In this document: positions 1 to 8,393 of the stretch, piece after piece
Layout: every line of letters starts with the position of its first letter
Position numbering within the stretch: position 1 is the stretch's first letter
From: JABWBD01 sp040768665
GTDB taxonomy: Bacteria; Planctomycetota; Planctomycetia; Pirellulales; Thermoguttaceae
Reading direction: 5' to 3'
Length of the DNA stretch: 64,000 nt
NCBI GenBank assembly: GCA_040768665.1
Contig: JAXGMN010000010.1
Coordinates: 298,283 to 362,282, forward strand
Notes under the pieces: generated by a model
The model's input: the letters and a program-made list of their open reading frames with translations, nothing else
The model's database searches: none
What the model was told of the DNA's origin: nothing
Made by a program: the position numbers and the translations under genes

Positions 1-1
1 C

Positions 2-76
2 GTGCTCCGCGACGCCATGATCGACGAGCTCGTCCAGCTCGCCGATGCGATCAGCCAGATCATCATCACTCCCTGA
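2..76 (+). CDS. C-terminal end of a Flp-like pilin paralogue (partial)
   Basis: Only the last 24 codons are inside the window, reading VLRDAMIDELVQLADAIS and ending IIITP before TGA. This matches the VLRNQVVQELSDVATAV stretch of the next three genes, which follows their single membrane helix, so this is the tail of a further member of the tandem pilin-like array. It is shorter at the C-terminus than the others and lacks their acidic extension. The 5' end lies upstream of the window. The assignment rests on this short similarity and on synteny. Confidence 0.6.
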   Translation: MLRDAMIDELVQLADAISQIIITP

Positions 77-110
77 AGCTCTGTCTCCTAGCCACAAAGA
101 GATCCCTCCC

Positions 111-461
111 ATGACTCTCAAAAGACTGTGGTGCGACGAGTCGGCCATGATCAACAGCGCCGAGATCATTCTGATCACCACGATCCTCGGACTGGGGATC
201 ATCGTCGGCGTGGTGGTGCTCCGCAACCAGGTCGTTCAAGAGCTCAGCGACGTCGCCACCGCCGTCGGGGCCCTGGACCAGGGCTACGAATATCAGGGCC
301 GGACGATCACCATCGGCACCCGAACCTACAGCGTGGCGGGCAGCGACTACGACGACGAGCTCGACCCGCTCGATTACGACCCGGGCGACCCCACGGCCCA
401 TCTGATCGACATTACGAGCCCGGGGCCGACCCTCAGCAACGACACCCCCGGTGAAGACTGA
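111..461 (+). CDS. Flp-like type IVb pilin family protein (paralogue 1)
   Basis: A 116-residue small membrane protein at the head of the Tad locus. The N-terminus has a short basic stretch, LWCDESA, then MINSAE and about 20 hydrophobic residues (IILITTILGLGIIVGVVV), followed by VLRNQVVQELSDVA and QGYEYQG. This is the layout of Flp/TadE-type prepilins: a short leader, a Glu near the start of the mature helix, then a C-terminal domain outside. The rest is acidic and ends NDTPGED. ATG 111 was chosen because it gives the same leader as the paralogues; an upstream in-frame start at 45 would add an unrelated leader. A pilus subunit or minor pilin role is inferred from layout and from the prepilin peptidase downstream. 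Confidence 0.75.
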   Translation: MTLKRLWCDESAMINSAEIILITTILGLGIIVGVVVLRNQVVQELSDVATAVGALDQGYEYQGRTITIGTRTYSVAGSDYDDELDPLDYDPGDPTAHLIDITSPGPTLSNDTPGED

Positions 462-507
462 GACCCTGCCCGGCAACCCGATGACGAGCAACCTGCGGGA
501 GACTGTC

Positions 508-828
508 ATGACCCTTTGGCGGAGACTTTGGCGCGACGATCGGGGCGAACTGGCAGCCCTCGGTGTGATTCTTCTCTACACGGTGCTTTGCATCGGGGCC
601 ATTGCCGGGCTGGTTGTCTTGCGCAATCAGATCGTCCAGGAATTCGGGGACCTTGCCGTGTCGTTGAGAAACCTGGACCAATCGTTCTCCTTCGTCATTT
701 GTGGCACGACCCACGAGTATGAAGACACCGAAACCGGCGAACTTCTCGACCTCTCCGGCCAGTCGCCGGCCGGCATCGACATCGGCGTGGCGCCGGCCAA
801 TCCCAACACCACGCCCGGCGAGAACTGA
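508..828 (+). CDS. Flp-like type IVb pilin family protein (paralogue 2, divergent)
   Basis: A 106-residue paralogue of its neighbours. The leader is LWRRLWRDDRG, followed by ELAALGVILLYTVLCIGA, then VLRNQIVQEFGDLAVSL, LDQSF and a C-terminus ending NPNTTPGEN. ATG 508 is preferred over the upstream ATGs at 451 and 481 because GGGAG sits about 7 bases before it and the leader then matches the paralogues. Unlike paralogues 1 and 3, the helix has no Glu at position 5 or 6 after the leader Gly, a residue usually needed for pilin assembly. It carries a Cys in FVICGTTHEYED. A minor pilin or specialised subunit is likely. Confidence 0.7.
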   Translation: MTLWRRLWRDDRGELAALGVILLYTVLCIGAIAGLVVLRNQIVQEFGDLAVSLRNLDQSFSFVICGTTHEYEDTETGELLDLSGQSPAGIDIGVAPANPNTTPGEN

Positions 829-855
829 CGAAGCTCGCCCGCTGTCCGCCACCTC

Positions 856-995
856 GATGCCACGGCCTTGGGCCGTGGAGCTTCACGCTTAGGGCTTCGG
901 AAGCTTCTCATCTGCCGCTCGCCCAACCGCCGCATCCTGATGCCACGGCCTTGGGCCGTAGAGCTTCACGCTTGGAGCTAGAGCTTCACGCTTGG
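856..995 (+). repeat. Direct repeats containing a perfect 8-bp hairpin
   Basis: A block of about 35 bp, gatgccacggccttgggccg followed by t(g/a)gagcttcacgctt, occurs at 856-890 and again at 939-973. A third partial copy of gagcttcacgctt is at 981-993. In the first copy CCACGGCC (860-867) pairs with GGCCGTGG (871-878) across a TTG loop; the second copy has one mismatch. The rest of the 829-1418 gap shows no supported gene. Confidence 0.7.
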
Positions 996-1403
996 CGGTG
1001 GAAAGCCGGGTGATCCTCAAAGCCCGCGCTCCGCCGGATGCGCTCGGCGATTCCCATGGTTAACGGCAAGCGCCAGCCGCCTTCAATGAGCGTACTTCCG
1101 CAGTAGGCGAGAAGAGTAGCAGGCTCGCTCCGCCATGCCGCCCGCTGCGGCGAGGCGGGGCGTGCCCGCTAACTTCAAGTCCGACAGGGTTGTGTCGGGC
1201 GATCCTATTGCCTCAGTTAGCAAGTTAGCAATCAATCATCCATCTATTCCTGCCCCGCCCTTCCACTTCTCGTCCAATTGGCACGTGCCGTGCATCTCGC
1301 GATTCGCCGATGTGAAGGGCCGGCCTTCGCGCTCGTGGGCGTTTGCCTTCCGTACAAGGGCAAAGGCCAATCGTGTTTCGTGTAACGTTTCTGAGACCTT
1401 TTG

Positions 1404-1410
1404 AAGGAGG
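1404..1410 (+). promoter_or_regulatory. Strong ribosome binding site (AAGGAGG) that fixes a TTG start
   Basis: A near-perfect anti-SD match, AAGGAGG, lies 8 bases before the TTG at 1419. No ATG is available in the frame before the pilin-type leader, so this site supports translation from TTG 1419 (CTG 1416 is a less likely alternative). Confidence 0.65.
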
Positions 1411-1418
1411 AAGCACTG

Positions 1419-1772
1419 TTGCTCCGCAAGTTGTGGAACGATGAAGCTGGCTTCATCGTCTCCGCCGAACTCGTGCTGGCGGCCACGATCCTGGTCATCG
1501 GCATGATCGTTGGGCTGACCGTGCTCCGCAACCAGGTTGTGCAAGAGCTTGCCGACCTGGGCGCGGCGCTCGGCATGATCAGCCAGGGCTACGAGTACAC
1601 CGGCGTCATCAAGACGGACTTTCGCTTTGACCGATGCTCCGCCTGGGATGATCTGATCGGCGGAGTGCAGCCAGGAACTGGGGCGGACATTGCGAACGAG
1701 GAGCCGGGTGGCATCAGTGTGGTCGTGCCCGTCGCCCCCGAGTCGCCAACTGTTCCGGGCGAGGCTGCCTGA
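1419..1772 (+). CDS. Flp-like type IVb pilin family protein (paralogue 3)
   Basis: A 117-residue protein starting at TTG 1419 behind a strong Shine-Dalgarno sequence. The leader LRKLWNDEAG is followed by FIVSAELVLAATILVIGMIV, with Glu six residues after the Gly. Then come VLRNQVVQELADLGAAL and QGYEYTG, and the C-terminus ends SPTVPGEAA. The NDEAG leader is close to the classic Flp prepilin leader (DESG), where the peptidase would cut after Gly. This copy is the best candidate for the major pilin, given its strong RBS and separate position after a 590-bp gap. That role is inference. Confidence 0.75.
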   Translation: MLRKLWNDEAGFIVSAELVLAATILVIGMIVGLTVLRNQVVQELADLGAALGMISQGYEYTGVIKTDFRFDRCSAWDDLIGGVQPGTGADIANEEPGGISVVVPVAPESPTVPGEAA

Positions 1773-1893
1773 TCAGACTGTCCATCGGGCGGTGCTAGCT
1801 TCCAGACGCCCAGGGGGACCAGCCCCTGGCGGCCTTGGGGTGAAAACACCGCGCAGACTTTACCACCCGCAAGCATAAGGAATCCTCAGGACC

Positions 1894-2436
1894 ATGACAG
1901 CCTTAAGCGCCCTCAACCCGATCCTCGTCGTCGTGTTTACGCTGGCCGCGGCCGTAAGCGACTGGAAGACCCGGAAGCTTCCCAACTGGCTGACGGTTTC
2001 GGCGTTTGCGGTGGCACTGTTTTTCCATACCGTCGGCGGCGGCCTGACGGGCTTGATGAACTCGCTGGGTTTCGCGACCGGCTTTGGCATCCTGCTGGTG
2101 CTGTGGCTGATGGGCGGTAGCGGAGGTGGCGACGTCAAGCTGATGGGAGCGCTGGGCGCCTGGCTCGGTGCCGCGCTGACCCTGCGGGTGTTTTTCGTAA
2201 GCGCTGGCCTGATTGCCGTATTCGCCACGGCGGTGATGCTCTACACGCTTGTGAGCAGCGGCTTTCATTCCGTTCGCCGCCGCTATATGGCCGGCTCGCG
2301 GAAGGCGCCGGCGGACGCGGACCGGCGGGTCCGCCAGCGTCAGCAGCTTCGCATCATGCCCTATGCCGTTCCGGTGGCCGTGAGCACCTGGCTGGTTCTG
2401 GTCGATGCCTGGCTCCGAGAAGGGTTCCCGTGGTAG
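1894..2436 (+). CDS. Prepilin peptidase, A24 family (TadV/CpaA-type)
   Basis: A 180-residue polytopic membrane aspartic protease that would cleave Flp-type prepilin leaders at the cytoplasmic membrane face. The two catalytic aspartates fit the family: D23 in SDWKTRKLPN after the first helix, and D80 in GGGDVKLMGA. It has the short form typical of TadV/CpaA, without the N-terminal methylase domain of PilD. It lies between the pilin-like genes and cpaB. A small hairpin with CCAGGGG/CCCCTGG arms lies upstream near 1810-1829. Confidence 0.9.
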   Translation: MTALSALNPILVVVFTLAAAVSDWKTRKLPNWLTVSAFAVALFFHTVGGGLTGLMNSLGFATGFGILLVLWLMGGSGGGDVKLMGALGAWLGAALTLRVFFVSAGLIAVFATAVMLYTLVSSGFHSVRRRYMAGSRKAPADADRRVRQRQQLRIMPYAVPVAVSTWLVLVDAWLREGFPW

Positions 2437-2568
2437 ACAAAATCGCGCGCCCCATAGAAAGGGGCCGAGACAACGTGAACGAAACCAGAGAAAAAATTGG
2501 CATAGGATTCGCGGTAGCCAACTAGTCACCGGTGATTCAACTGATTTTTTCTGCAAAGGAATGTTGTC

Positions 2569-3615
2569 ATGAACAACAAGACGAGCCCGGGCATTCTGAT
2601 CCTCGGCATTTTTGCCGTTCTCTTCGGCTTGCTGGGGGCCTACGCCGCTAAGAAACACCTGCAAGTCGTCAAAGCCCCCGAGGTGGCGACGGCTCCGTTG
2701 GAGGAGACGCGGTCGGTACCCACCGCGCTGATGGACCTGCCGGCCGGCCGCAAGATCACCAACGGCGACCTGCAGATTCTGCAACTCACGAACAAACAGA
2801 TCGATGCCATGCAGTTGACCACGGCCTGGATGGGCCGCGCCAGTCAAATTGTCGGGCGGACGCTTCGTGAACCCGTCACGAAGGGGCAGACATTCGATCC
2901 CGCGGTGTTCTATCCCGAAGGGACGGGCCCGAGTCTGGCCGGGGAACTGGCTGCCGGGGAACGAGCGATGGCGATCCCGTTCGAGGGCAGCGCTGCGGAT
3001 GCCGGACTGATTACACCGGGCAGCCAAGTCGATGTCCTTTTCCGCACCGGCGATAGCCCCGAGGCTTCGAAGAGCGCGAACTCCGACACGACGGTCACCC
3101 TGTTGGAAAACGTCCGTGTCCTCGCCATCGATCGGCAAACGCTCCCGGGGGCACTGCCGCCCGGACAGGTGGCCCCCTCGGGAACCGTAACGCTGGCGGT
3201 GAGCCCCGTGCAAAGCCGTGCTCTGAAGATCGTTGAAGGCCGCGGCAGCATGACGCTGGCACTTCGCAACGACGACGACCAGACGCCGGCCAATCACAAC
3301 GGCCCCCACAACCTCGACGATCTTTTGGGCGTGCAGCAACCCAAGCCGTTTACCACCGAGATCTACCGGCGCGGTCAACTGACGACGGTCACCTTCCACG
3401 AAGGGGAACGCCGGGTCCATTTCGAGGACACACCCTACGGTATGCCTGTCGCCAAGGAGCCCAGACCGGCCGTCAGGTCGGAGGTCACCCAAACGAACGT
3501 TCCCTCCACGCTGGCTTCGCTTCCGACGGCGGCATCGCAACCGGATGTTGCGGCCATTCGGCCGGCCGCCGGCCGCAGAATCCAGCGCAACACGTTTGGC
3601 ACTTTGTTCCCGTGA
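2569..3615 (+). CDS. cpaB: Flp pilus assembly protein CpaB/RcpC
   Basis: A 348-residue protein with one N-terminal membrane helix (ILILGIFAVLFGLLGAYAA, residues 10-28). A SAF domain follows from about residue 48 (VPTALMDLPAGRKITNGDL), then the RcpC/CpaB core, with GERAMAIPFEG, GLITPGSQVDVLF and LLENVRVLAID. In Tad systems this periplasmic protein works with the secretin. The start has AAAGGA eight bases upstream. The C-terminal 60 residues are Pro/Ala/Thr-rich and probably disordered. It precedes cpaF by 91 bp. Confidence 0.9.
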   Translation: MNNKTSPGILILGIFAVLFGLLGAYAAKKHLQVVKAPEVATAPLEETRSVPTALMDLPAGRKITNGDLQILQLTNKQIDAMQLTTAWMGRASQIVGRTLREPVTKGQTFDPAVFYPEGTGPSLAGELAAGERAMAIPFEGSAADAGLITPGSQVDVLFRTGDSPEASKSANSDTTVTLLENVRVLAIDRQTLPGALPPGQVAPSGTVTLAVSPVQSRALKIVEGRGSMTLALRNDDDQTPANHNGPHNLDDLLGVQQPKPFTTEIYRRGQLTTVTFHEGERRVHFEDTPYGMPVAKEPRPAVRSEVTQTNVPSTLASLPTAASQPDVAAIRPAAGRRIQRNTFGTLFP

Positions 3616-3706
3616 ACGATTAAGAACAAGTTGTGTCTCGAGGGAGGAAAGGCTTTTACCAGGCCGAGCCCTACCACGAATCGAATAACTCCACTCAGGT
3701 CCTACC

Positions 3707-5041
3707 ATGATTACATCGAGCGAGACAGTGAGCCGAACCGGCGGGCCGCAGGTGACCTCATCTGAACTCGAATTCCAGCGGCTCAAAACGGTCGTCCACG
3801 AAGAACTCATTGAATCGCTGGACCTCGCGATGGTCGGCGAGGCCGATCGAGATCTCCTGGCCGGCGAAATCCGCCACCTCGCCGAAGAAATCTGTTTCGG
3901 CCTCGGCAAGCGGCTCTCCCCGCAAGATCATGAACGGATGCGGGGCGAACTGCTCGACGAGATCTTCGGCCTCGGCCCTCTGGAACGCCTGATGCGCGAC
4001 CCCTCGATCTCCGACATCCTCGTGAACGGCCCGCACGAGGTGTTCATCGAGCGCAAAGGGCGGCTGGAACGAGCCGATGTCTTTTTCGCCGACGAGCAGC
4101 ACGTCATGCGGATCATCCAGCGGGTCGTTTCCCGCGTGGGCAGAAGGATCGACGAAGTCAGCCCCACGGTCGACGCCAGGCTCACCGACGGTTCCCGTGT
4201 GCACGCGATCATTCCCCCGTTGGCGTTGGACGGCCCCAAGCTCTCCATTCGCCGCTTCGGCGTCCACCCGTTGGACGCAGACAACCTGGTCGAAGGAGGA
4301 TCGCTCACCCGCGAAATGATGGAATTCCTGGCCGCCGCGATCCGCGCCCGCGTCAGTCTGCTTATCTCGGGCGGAACCGGCTCCGGAAAGACGACGCTGC
4401 TGGGCGCCCTTTCGGCCTTTGTCTCCCTGGACGAACGCCTCGTCACCATTGAAGATTCCGCCGAGTTGATCCTGCGCCATCCCCACGTCGTCCGCCTGGA
4501 AACCCGCAACGCCAACGTCGAGGGAACCGGCGAAATCACCCAGCGGGAACTGGTCCGCAACAGCCTCCGCATGCGTCCCGACCGCATCATCGTCGGCGAA
4601 GTCCGCGGGGGGGAGGCGCTCGACATGCTCCAGGCCATGAACACCGGTCACGAGGGGTCGTTGACGACGATCCATGCCAACGATACCCGCGATGCGATGT
4701 CGCGGCTCGAAATGATGGTGGCCATGACGGCGCTGGAACTCCCCGTGCCCGTGGTCCGCCAGTACATCTCCGCGGGCATCCATCTGGTCGTTCATCTCGC
4801 TCGTCTCCAGGGCGGCATACGACGCGTGATGCGGATTTCGGAGATCGTCGGCATCGACAACGGCGAATACCAGATCCAGGACGTTTTTGGATACGAGCAG
4901 ACCGGCGTCGACCCGACGGGCACCGCCGTCGGCCACTTCTACGCAACCGGCTACCGGCCCCGCTGCACGGACCGCATGAAAGCCGCCGGCATCGAACTTC
5001 CCATGGAGATGTTCGAAGCAAAGGGAGACGCAAACTCATGA
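3707..5041 (+). CDS. cpaF: Tad pilus assembly/secretion ATPase CpaF (TadA)
   Basis: A 444-residue type II/IV secretion ATPase that powers pilus assembly from the cytoplasm. The Walker A motif GGTGSGKTT is at residues 222-230. The Asp box is VTIEDSAEL and the Walker B region is MRPDRIIVGEVRGGEALDML, followed by the His box TGHEGSLTTIHAN. The N-terminal domain (DILVNGPHEVFIERKGRL) is also family-typical. The length is normal. The stop overlaps the next start by four bases (ATGA), implying translational coupling to tadB. Confidence 0.96.
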   Translation: MITSSETVSRTGGPQVTSSELEFQRLKTVVHEELIESLDLAMVGEADRDLLAGEIRHLAEEICFGLGKRLSPQDHERMRGELLDEIFGLGPLERLMRDPSISDILVNGPHEVFIERKGRLERADVFFADEQHVMRIIQRVVSRVGRRIDEVSPTVDARLTDGSRVHAIIPPLALDGPKLSIRRFGVHPLDADNLVEGGSLTREMMEFLAAAIRARVSLLISGGTGSGKTTLLGALSAFVSLDERLVTIEDSAELILRHPHVVRLETRNANVEGTGEITQRELVRNSLRMRPDRIIVGEVRGGEALDMLQAMNTGHEGSLTTIHANDTRDAMSRLEMMVAMTALELPVPVVRQYISAGIHLVVHLARLQGGIRRVMRISEIVGIDNGEYQIQDVFGYEQTGVDPTGTAVGHFYATGYRPRCTDRMKAAGIELPMEMFEAKGDANS

Positions 5042-5970
5042 GTGAATCCATCGTGGCCCTCCTCGTTTTCTTGAGCCTCGTATCTGCGATGGGCGCCGGG
5101 CTGCTCGGGCTTCGCGAGTTGCTCGCCATGCGACACGTCGCCACGGCAGCGGGTGTCGGCCGGCTCCGTATCGCGCGGCTCCCGCGGCCCGCGGAAGGCA
5201 GCCGCCCTCGCGGCCCCATCGCCCGCTTCGACAACTGGTTTTTCCGGCTGCTCCACGAATCGGGCCTCGGCTGGGATGCCACCACCGGCAGCCTCCTGAT
5301 CGTTCTTTCCGGCCTCGTCATTGGCGGCGCGTTGTTTCTCTGGGAAGAGCAGCCGCTCGCCGCCGGCTGGGGCGTGCTCGTCGGCTCGCTTCTGCCGTTG
5401 GGCTACTTCGTCCGGAAACGGCGGCAGCGGCGAAAATGTTTCCAAGAGCAGTTGCCCTCGGCGCTCGACATGCTCGCGCGGAGCGTCCGCGCCGGGCAAA
5501 GTCTCGACCAGGCCTTCGATCTCTTGGGTCGCCACGCTCCCGAGCCGCTGGCCGCCGAGTTCCGCCAGGCCGCCCAGCAACTGGAGCTCGGCATGTCGAT
5601 GCCCGCCGTGATGCGCTGCTTTCTTTACCGCGTCCCCCTGGACGACGTTCGGATCTTCGCAACCACGCTGGCAGTCCACCGGGAAACCGGCGGCAACGTG
5701 GCAGAAGCCCTGGAGCGACTCGCCGCGGTCGTCCGCGAACGACTCAGCTATCGCCGCCAGCTCCGGGTCGCCACCGGCGCGGGAAAGATCTCGGCGATTC
5801 TCGTCGGCTCCGTGGCGCCGCTGGTGTTCCTGTTTTTCTTTATTTTCCGCCCCGAATACCTCCGCTCGATGCTCGAGTCGCCCTTGGGCCAATCGATGTT
5901 CGTTCTCGGGATCGTTCTCGAACTGGTGGGCCTCGTGTGGACGGCCCGTCTCCTTCGCCCGACGCTCTAA
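5038..5970 (+). CDS. tadB: Tad pilus inner-membrane platform protein TadB (type II secretion F domain)
   Basis: A 310-residue membrane protein with a T2SS F domain centred on residues 138-240 (LPSALDMLARSVRAGQSL, then VHRETGGNVAEALERLA). N-terminal helices flank residues 6-24 and 85-122, and there are two C-terminal helices. It would form half of the platform driven by CpaF. It starts inside the cpaF stop codon (ATGA) and is followed closely by tadC, as in known tad operons. Confidence 0.92.
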   Translation: MSESIVALLVFLSLVSAMGAGLLGLRELLAMRHVATAAGVGRLRIARLPRPAEGSRPRGPIARFDNWFFRLLHESGLGWDATTGSLLIVLSGLVIGGALFLWEEQPLAAGWGVLVGSLLPLGYFVRKRRQRRKCFQEQLPSALDMLARSVRAGQSLDQAFDLLGRHAPEPLAAEFRQAAQQLELGMSMPAVMRCFLYRVPLDDVRIFATTLAVHRETGGNVAEALERLAAVVRERLSYRRQLRVATGAGKISAILVGSVAPLVFLFFFIFRPEYLRSMLESPLGQSMFVLGIVLELVGLVWTARLLRPTL

Positions 5971-5976
5971 CCCGTG

Positions 5977-7077
5977 ATGCCAGCCATGCCCGATACCAAC
6001 CTGCTCATTCCTGTCGGCATTTTCGTCGTCACCACGCTGGTCGTTTTCGCCGGGGGCGCGTTCTTGATTCGCGGCGGCAGGAACAACGAGCGGGCAGCCC
6101 TCGGCCTCAGTTTTCGCCGCGCGCCAATCTTCGGCCGCCTGACGGAAGCGCTCGCGGGCGTAGTCCCCTCCACGGAAGCGGGCCGCGAGAAGCTCGCGCG
6201 GCAGCTTCGCCATGCGGGATACTACCGGCGTCTTGCCGTGGTCGAGTACCTGGCGCTCCGCAACGCCCTGGCCGTGGGCTGGCTGATTTTGGCTGCGGCA
6301 ACGTTCGTGGTCATTGCCGAGCCCGGCGTAGCGACGCCCTGGTGGTTCTGGATCGCGGCAGCCGCCGGCACCGTCGCCTTTCTGTCCATGCCACGACTGA
6401 TTCTCGACAGCCAGGCGGCAGGCCGGCTTCGCCGCATCGAGGCCAGCCTGCCCGACGCCCTGGACATGATCACGATGTGCACCTCCGGCGGCCTGCCCGT
6501 CCAGCGAGCCTTGACCCGCGTGAGCGACGAATTGGACTCGACCCATCCGGACCTCGCTTTCGAGCTCCGCGTCCTGGGTCGCCAGACCGAAGCGGGCAGC
6601 GTGGAAACGGCGGTTCGGCAGTTGGCGCATCGGATCGATACCCCCGACGTCCAGTCGCTGGCCGCCATGATCGGCCAGACGGAACGCCAAGGGACCGGTG
6701 TTGCTGCGGCCTTCCACGAGTTCGCCGACACGGTCCGCCAGACCCGCCGCCAGCGTGCCGATGAGATGGGTAACAAGACGGCGGTCAAAATGCTCTTTCC
6801 GTTGGTGTTTTGCCTCGCGCCCCCCGTATACATCATGCTCCTCACGCCCGCCGTGGTTGAACTGACCCAGTTCGTCGACCGTGAGAACCGACCGGGCGGA
6901 GTGATCTCCGCCTCGACTGACGTCATGAGCACGATGCTTGCCACCGACGCCTCCGACACGGCCGGCGAAGGCCTGTTCGCGCCGCCCACGCCCGAGGCGG
7001 CGGCCGCGGCAACCGCCGATTTGGACGCCGCCCTCGGCCGCACCCCGCCAGGCCGGACCGCGGCGGCAAGCAAATGA
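5977..7077 (+). CDS. tadC: Tad pilus inner-membrane platform protein TadC (type II secretion F domain)
   Basis: A 366-residue partner of TadB with an F domain (LPDALDMITMCTSGGLPVQ, then GTGVAAAFHEFADTVRQ) and membrane helices near residues 10-30, 88-107 and 115-135 plus one at about residue 272. It begins 6 bases after the tadB stop; a GTG at 5974 is an equally possible start. The C-terminal 60 residues after the last helix are Ala/Pro-rich and not needed for the family fold. Confidence 0.92.
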   Translation: MPAMPDTNLLIPVGIFVVTTLVVFAGGAFLIRGGRNNERAALGLSFRRAPIFGRLTEALAGVVPSTEAGREKLARQLRHAGYYRRLAVVEYLALRNALAVGWLILAAATFVVIAEPGVATPWWFWIAAAAGTVAFLSMPRLILDSQAAGRLRRIEASLPDALDMITMCTSGGLPVQRALTRVSDELDSTHPDLAFELRVLGRQTEAGSVETAVRQLAHRIDTPDVQSLAAMIGQTERQGTGVAAAFHEFADTVRQTRRQRADEMGNKTAVKMLFPLVFCLAPPVYIMLLTPAVVELTQFVDRENRPGGVISASTDVMSTMLATDASDTAGEGLFAPPTPEAAAAATADLDAALGRTPPGRTAAASK

Positions 7078-7158
7078 AACAGACTTCCCACGAAATCGGC
7101 GTCCCACGCGTGCTGCAAAGAGCCCGCCGCCGGGCTCGCGGGGTGCAGGCACCGATTG

Positions 7159-8379
7159 ATGGCTACGGCCCGCGCATCGATGTCATCTTCCGTAACGACC
7201 GCAACTCCTGAGGCCACCTCCATGCGTTCCGGTCTGCAAGCCTCCCCCACCTTGCTGCCGTCCCCCTTGCTCGATACCGGACCGGCCAAGACGACAAGAC
7301 GGACCGGCCGTGGCCGAAGACAACAGGACGCGACCGGCAAACTGGCCGACCTCAACCTCGTTGTCGTCGTGCCCGCGTTCAACGAATCGGCGCATATCGA
7401 AGCGACGTTGCGGTTGATGCCCCATTACATCCGCACGATCCTCGTCGTCGACGACGCCAGCACCGACGAGACCGCCGGCATCGTCCGGCGCATCGCCGAC
7501 CACGATTCCCGCATCGAGCTGATCCGCCATCCGCAAAACCTCGGTGTTGGCGGTGCCATGGTCACCGGCTACCGGAGGGCCCTTGAGCTCAACGCCGACA
7601 TCGTCGTCAAGATGGATGCCGATGGCCAGATGTCGCCCGACGATCTTCCCTCGCTCGTGGAGCCTCTGATCCGGGGCGACGCCGATTACACCAAGGGCAA
7701 CCGCTTCCGCGATCTCCACAGCCTGGCGCGAATGCCCCTCCTTCGCCGCGCCGGCAACATGGCGCTGAGTTTTCTGACAAAGGCCGCGGTCGGCTATTGG
7801 CAGTGCTTCGATCCCTGCAACGGCTATGTGGCGATCCGCGGCGACGTGCTCCGTGAACTGCCGTTGGATTCTGTCAGACGCTCATTCTTTTTCGAAACTT
7901 CGATGCTGGCGGAACTCTACTTGCTCCGTGCCGTCGTGTGCGACGTCCCCATGGCGGCGCGCTATGGCGGTGAGCGGTCGCATCTGTCGATCCGCCGCGT
8001 GCTCGCTGAGTTCCCTGCCCGGCTCGCACACTGCCTGACCCGCCGCATCCTGCTGTCGAAGTTCGTCTACGACTTTTCCGTGGGAAGTGTCTATCTTCTC
8101 ACCGGCGTTCCGATGATGTTTGCCGGGATACTCTACGGCCTGGCCAACTGGATCTATTACTGGCGAGCCGGCGAGGGAGCGCCGACCGGCACCGTCGTAA
8201 TCCCAGCCATGCTCATCATTTTGGGTTTCCAATTCCTGTTGTCGGCAGTCAATGAGGACCTCCAGAACTCGCCTCGCGAGCCGCTCTGCGGTGGATGGGG
8301 GCTGCCGGCGTCGCTTTCCCCGGACGAGTCGCCGCTTTTCGACGAGCCGGGGAGCAATGGCAACATGGAAGTCTCCTGA
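7159..8379 (+). CDS. Family 2 glycosyltransferase, polyprenyl-phosphate sugar synthase-like
   Basis: A 406-residue GT2 enzyme resembling DPM1/dolichyl-phosphate glucose synthase. The GT-A fold motifs are VVVVPAFNE (about residue 70), ILVVDDASTDET (about 95) and the metal-binding DADGQMSPDD (about 153). Two or more hydrophobic segments follow near residues 300-370, so it is probably membrane-anchored. The first 60 residues are low complexity and the true start may lie downstream, for example at the Met before RSGLQ. It follows tadC by 81 bp. Together with the two broken genes downstream it suggests a former glycosylation module tied to the pilus locus, which is inference. Confidence 0.85.
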   Translation: MATARASMSSSVTTATPEATSMRSGLQASPTLLPSPLLDTGPAKTTRRTGRGRRQQDATGKLADLNLVVVVPAFNESAHIEATLRLMPHYIRTILVVDDASTDETAGIVRRIADHDSRIELIRHPQNLGVGGAMVTGYRRALELNADIVVKMDADGQMSPDDLPSLVEPLIRGDADYTKGNRFRDLHSLARMPLLRRAGNMALSFLTKAAVGYWQCFDPCNGYVAIRGDVLRELPLDSVRRSFFFETSMLAELYLLRAVVCDVPMAARYGGERSHLSIRRVLAEFPARLAHCLTRRILLSKFVYDFSVGSVYLLTGVPMMFAGILYGLANWIYYWRAGEGAPTGTVVIPAMLIILGFQFLLSAVNEDLQNSPREPLCGGWGLPASLSPDESPLFDEPGSNGNMEVS

Positions 8380-8393
8380 CAAAAAGATACGCT

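Noticed and set aside
856..995. Possible short CRISPR-like repeats
   Set aside because: Only two full copies and one partial, with no uniform spacer. The hairpin-like repeat is a better description.
1903..3909. Long minus-strand open frame opposite the prepilin peptidase and cpaB
   Set aside because: It overlaps genes with clear family motifs on the other strand, has low-complexity Arg/Gly-rich sequence and no domain. It is a by-product of GC-rich codons.
4951..7152. Long minus-strand open frame opposite tadB and tadC
   Set aside because: Same reason: no domain, Arg/Gly/Glu-rich, antisense to well-supported genes.
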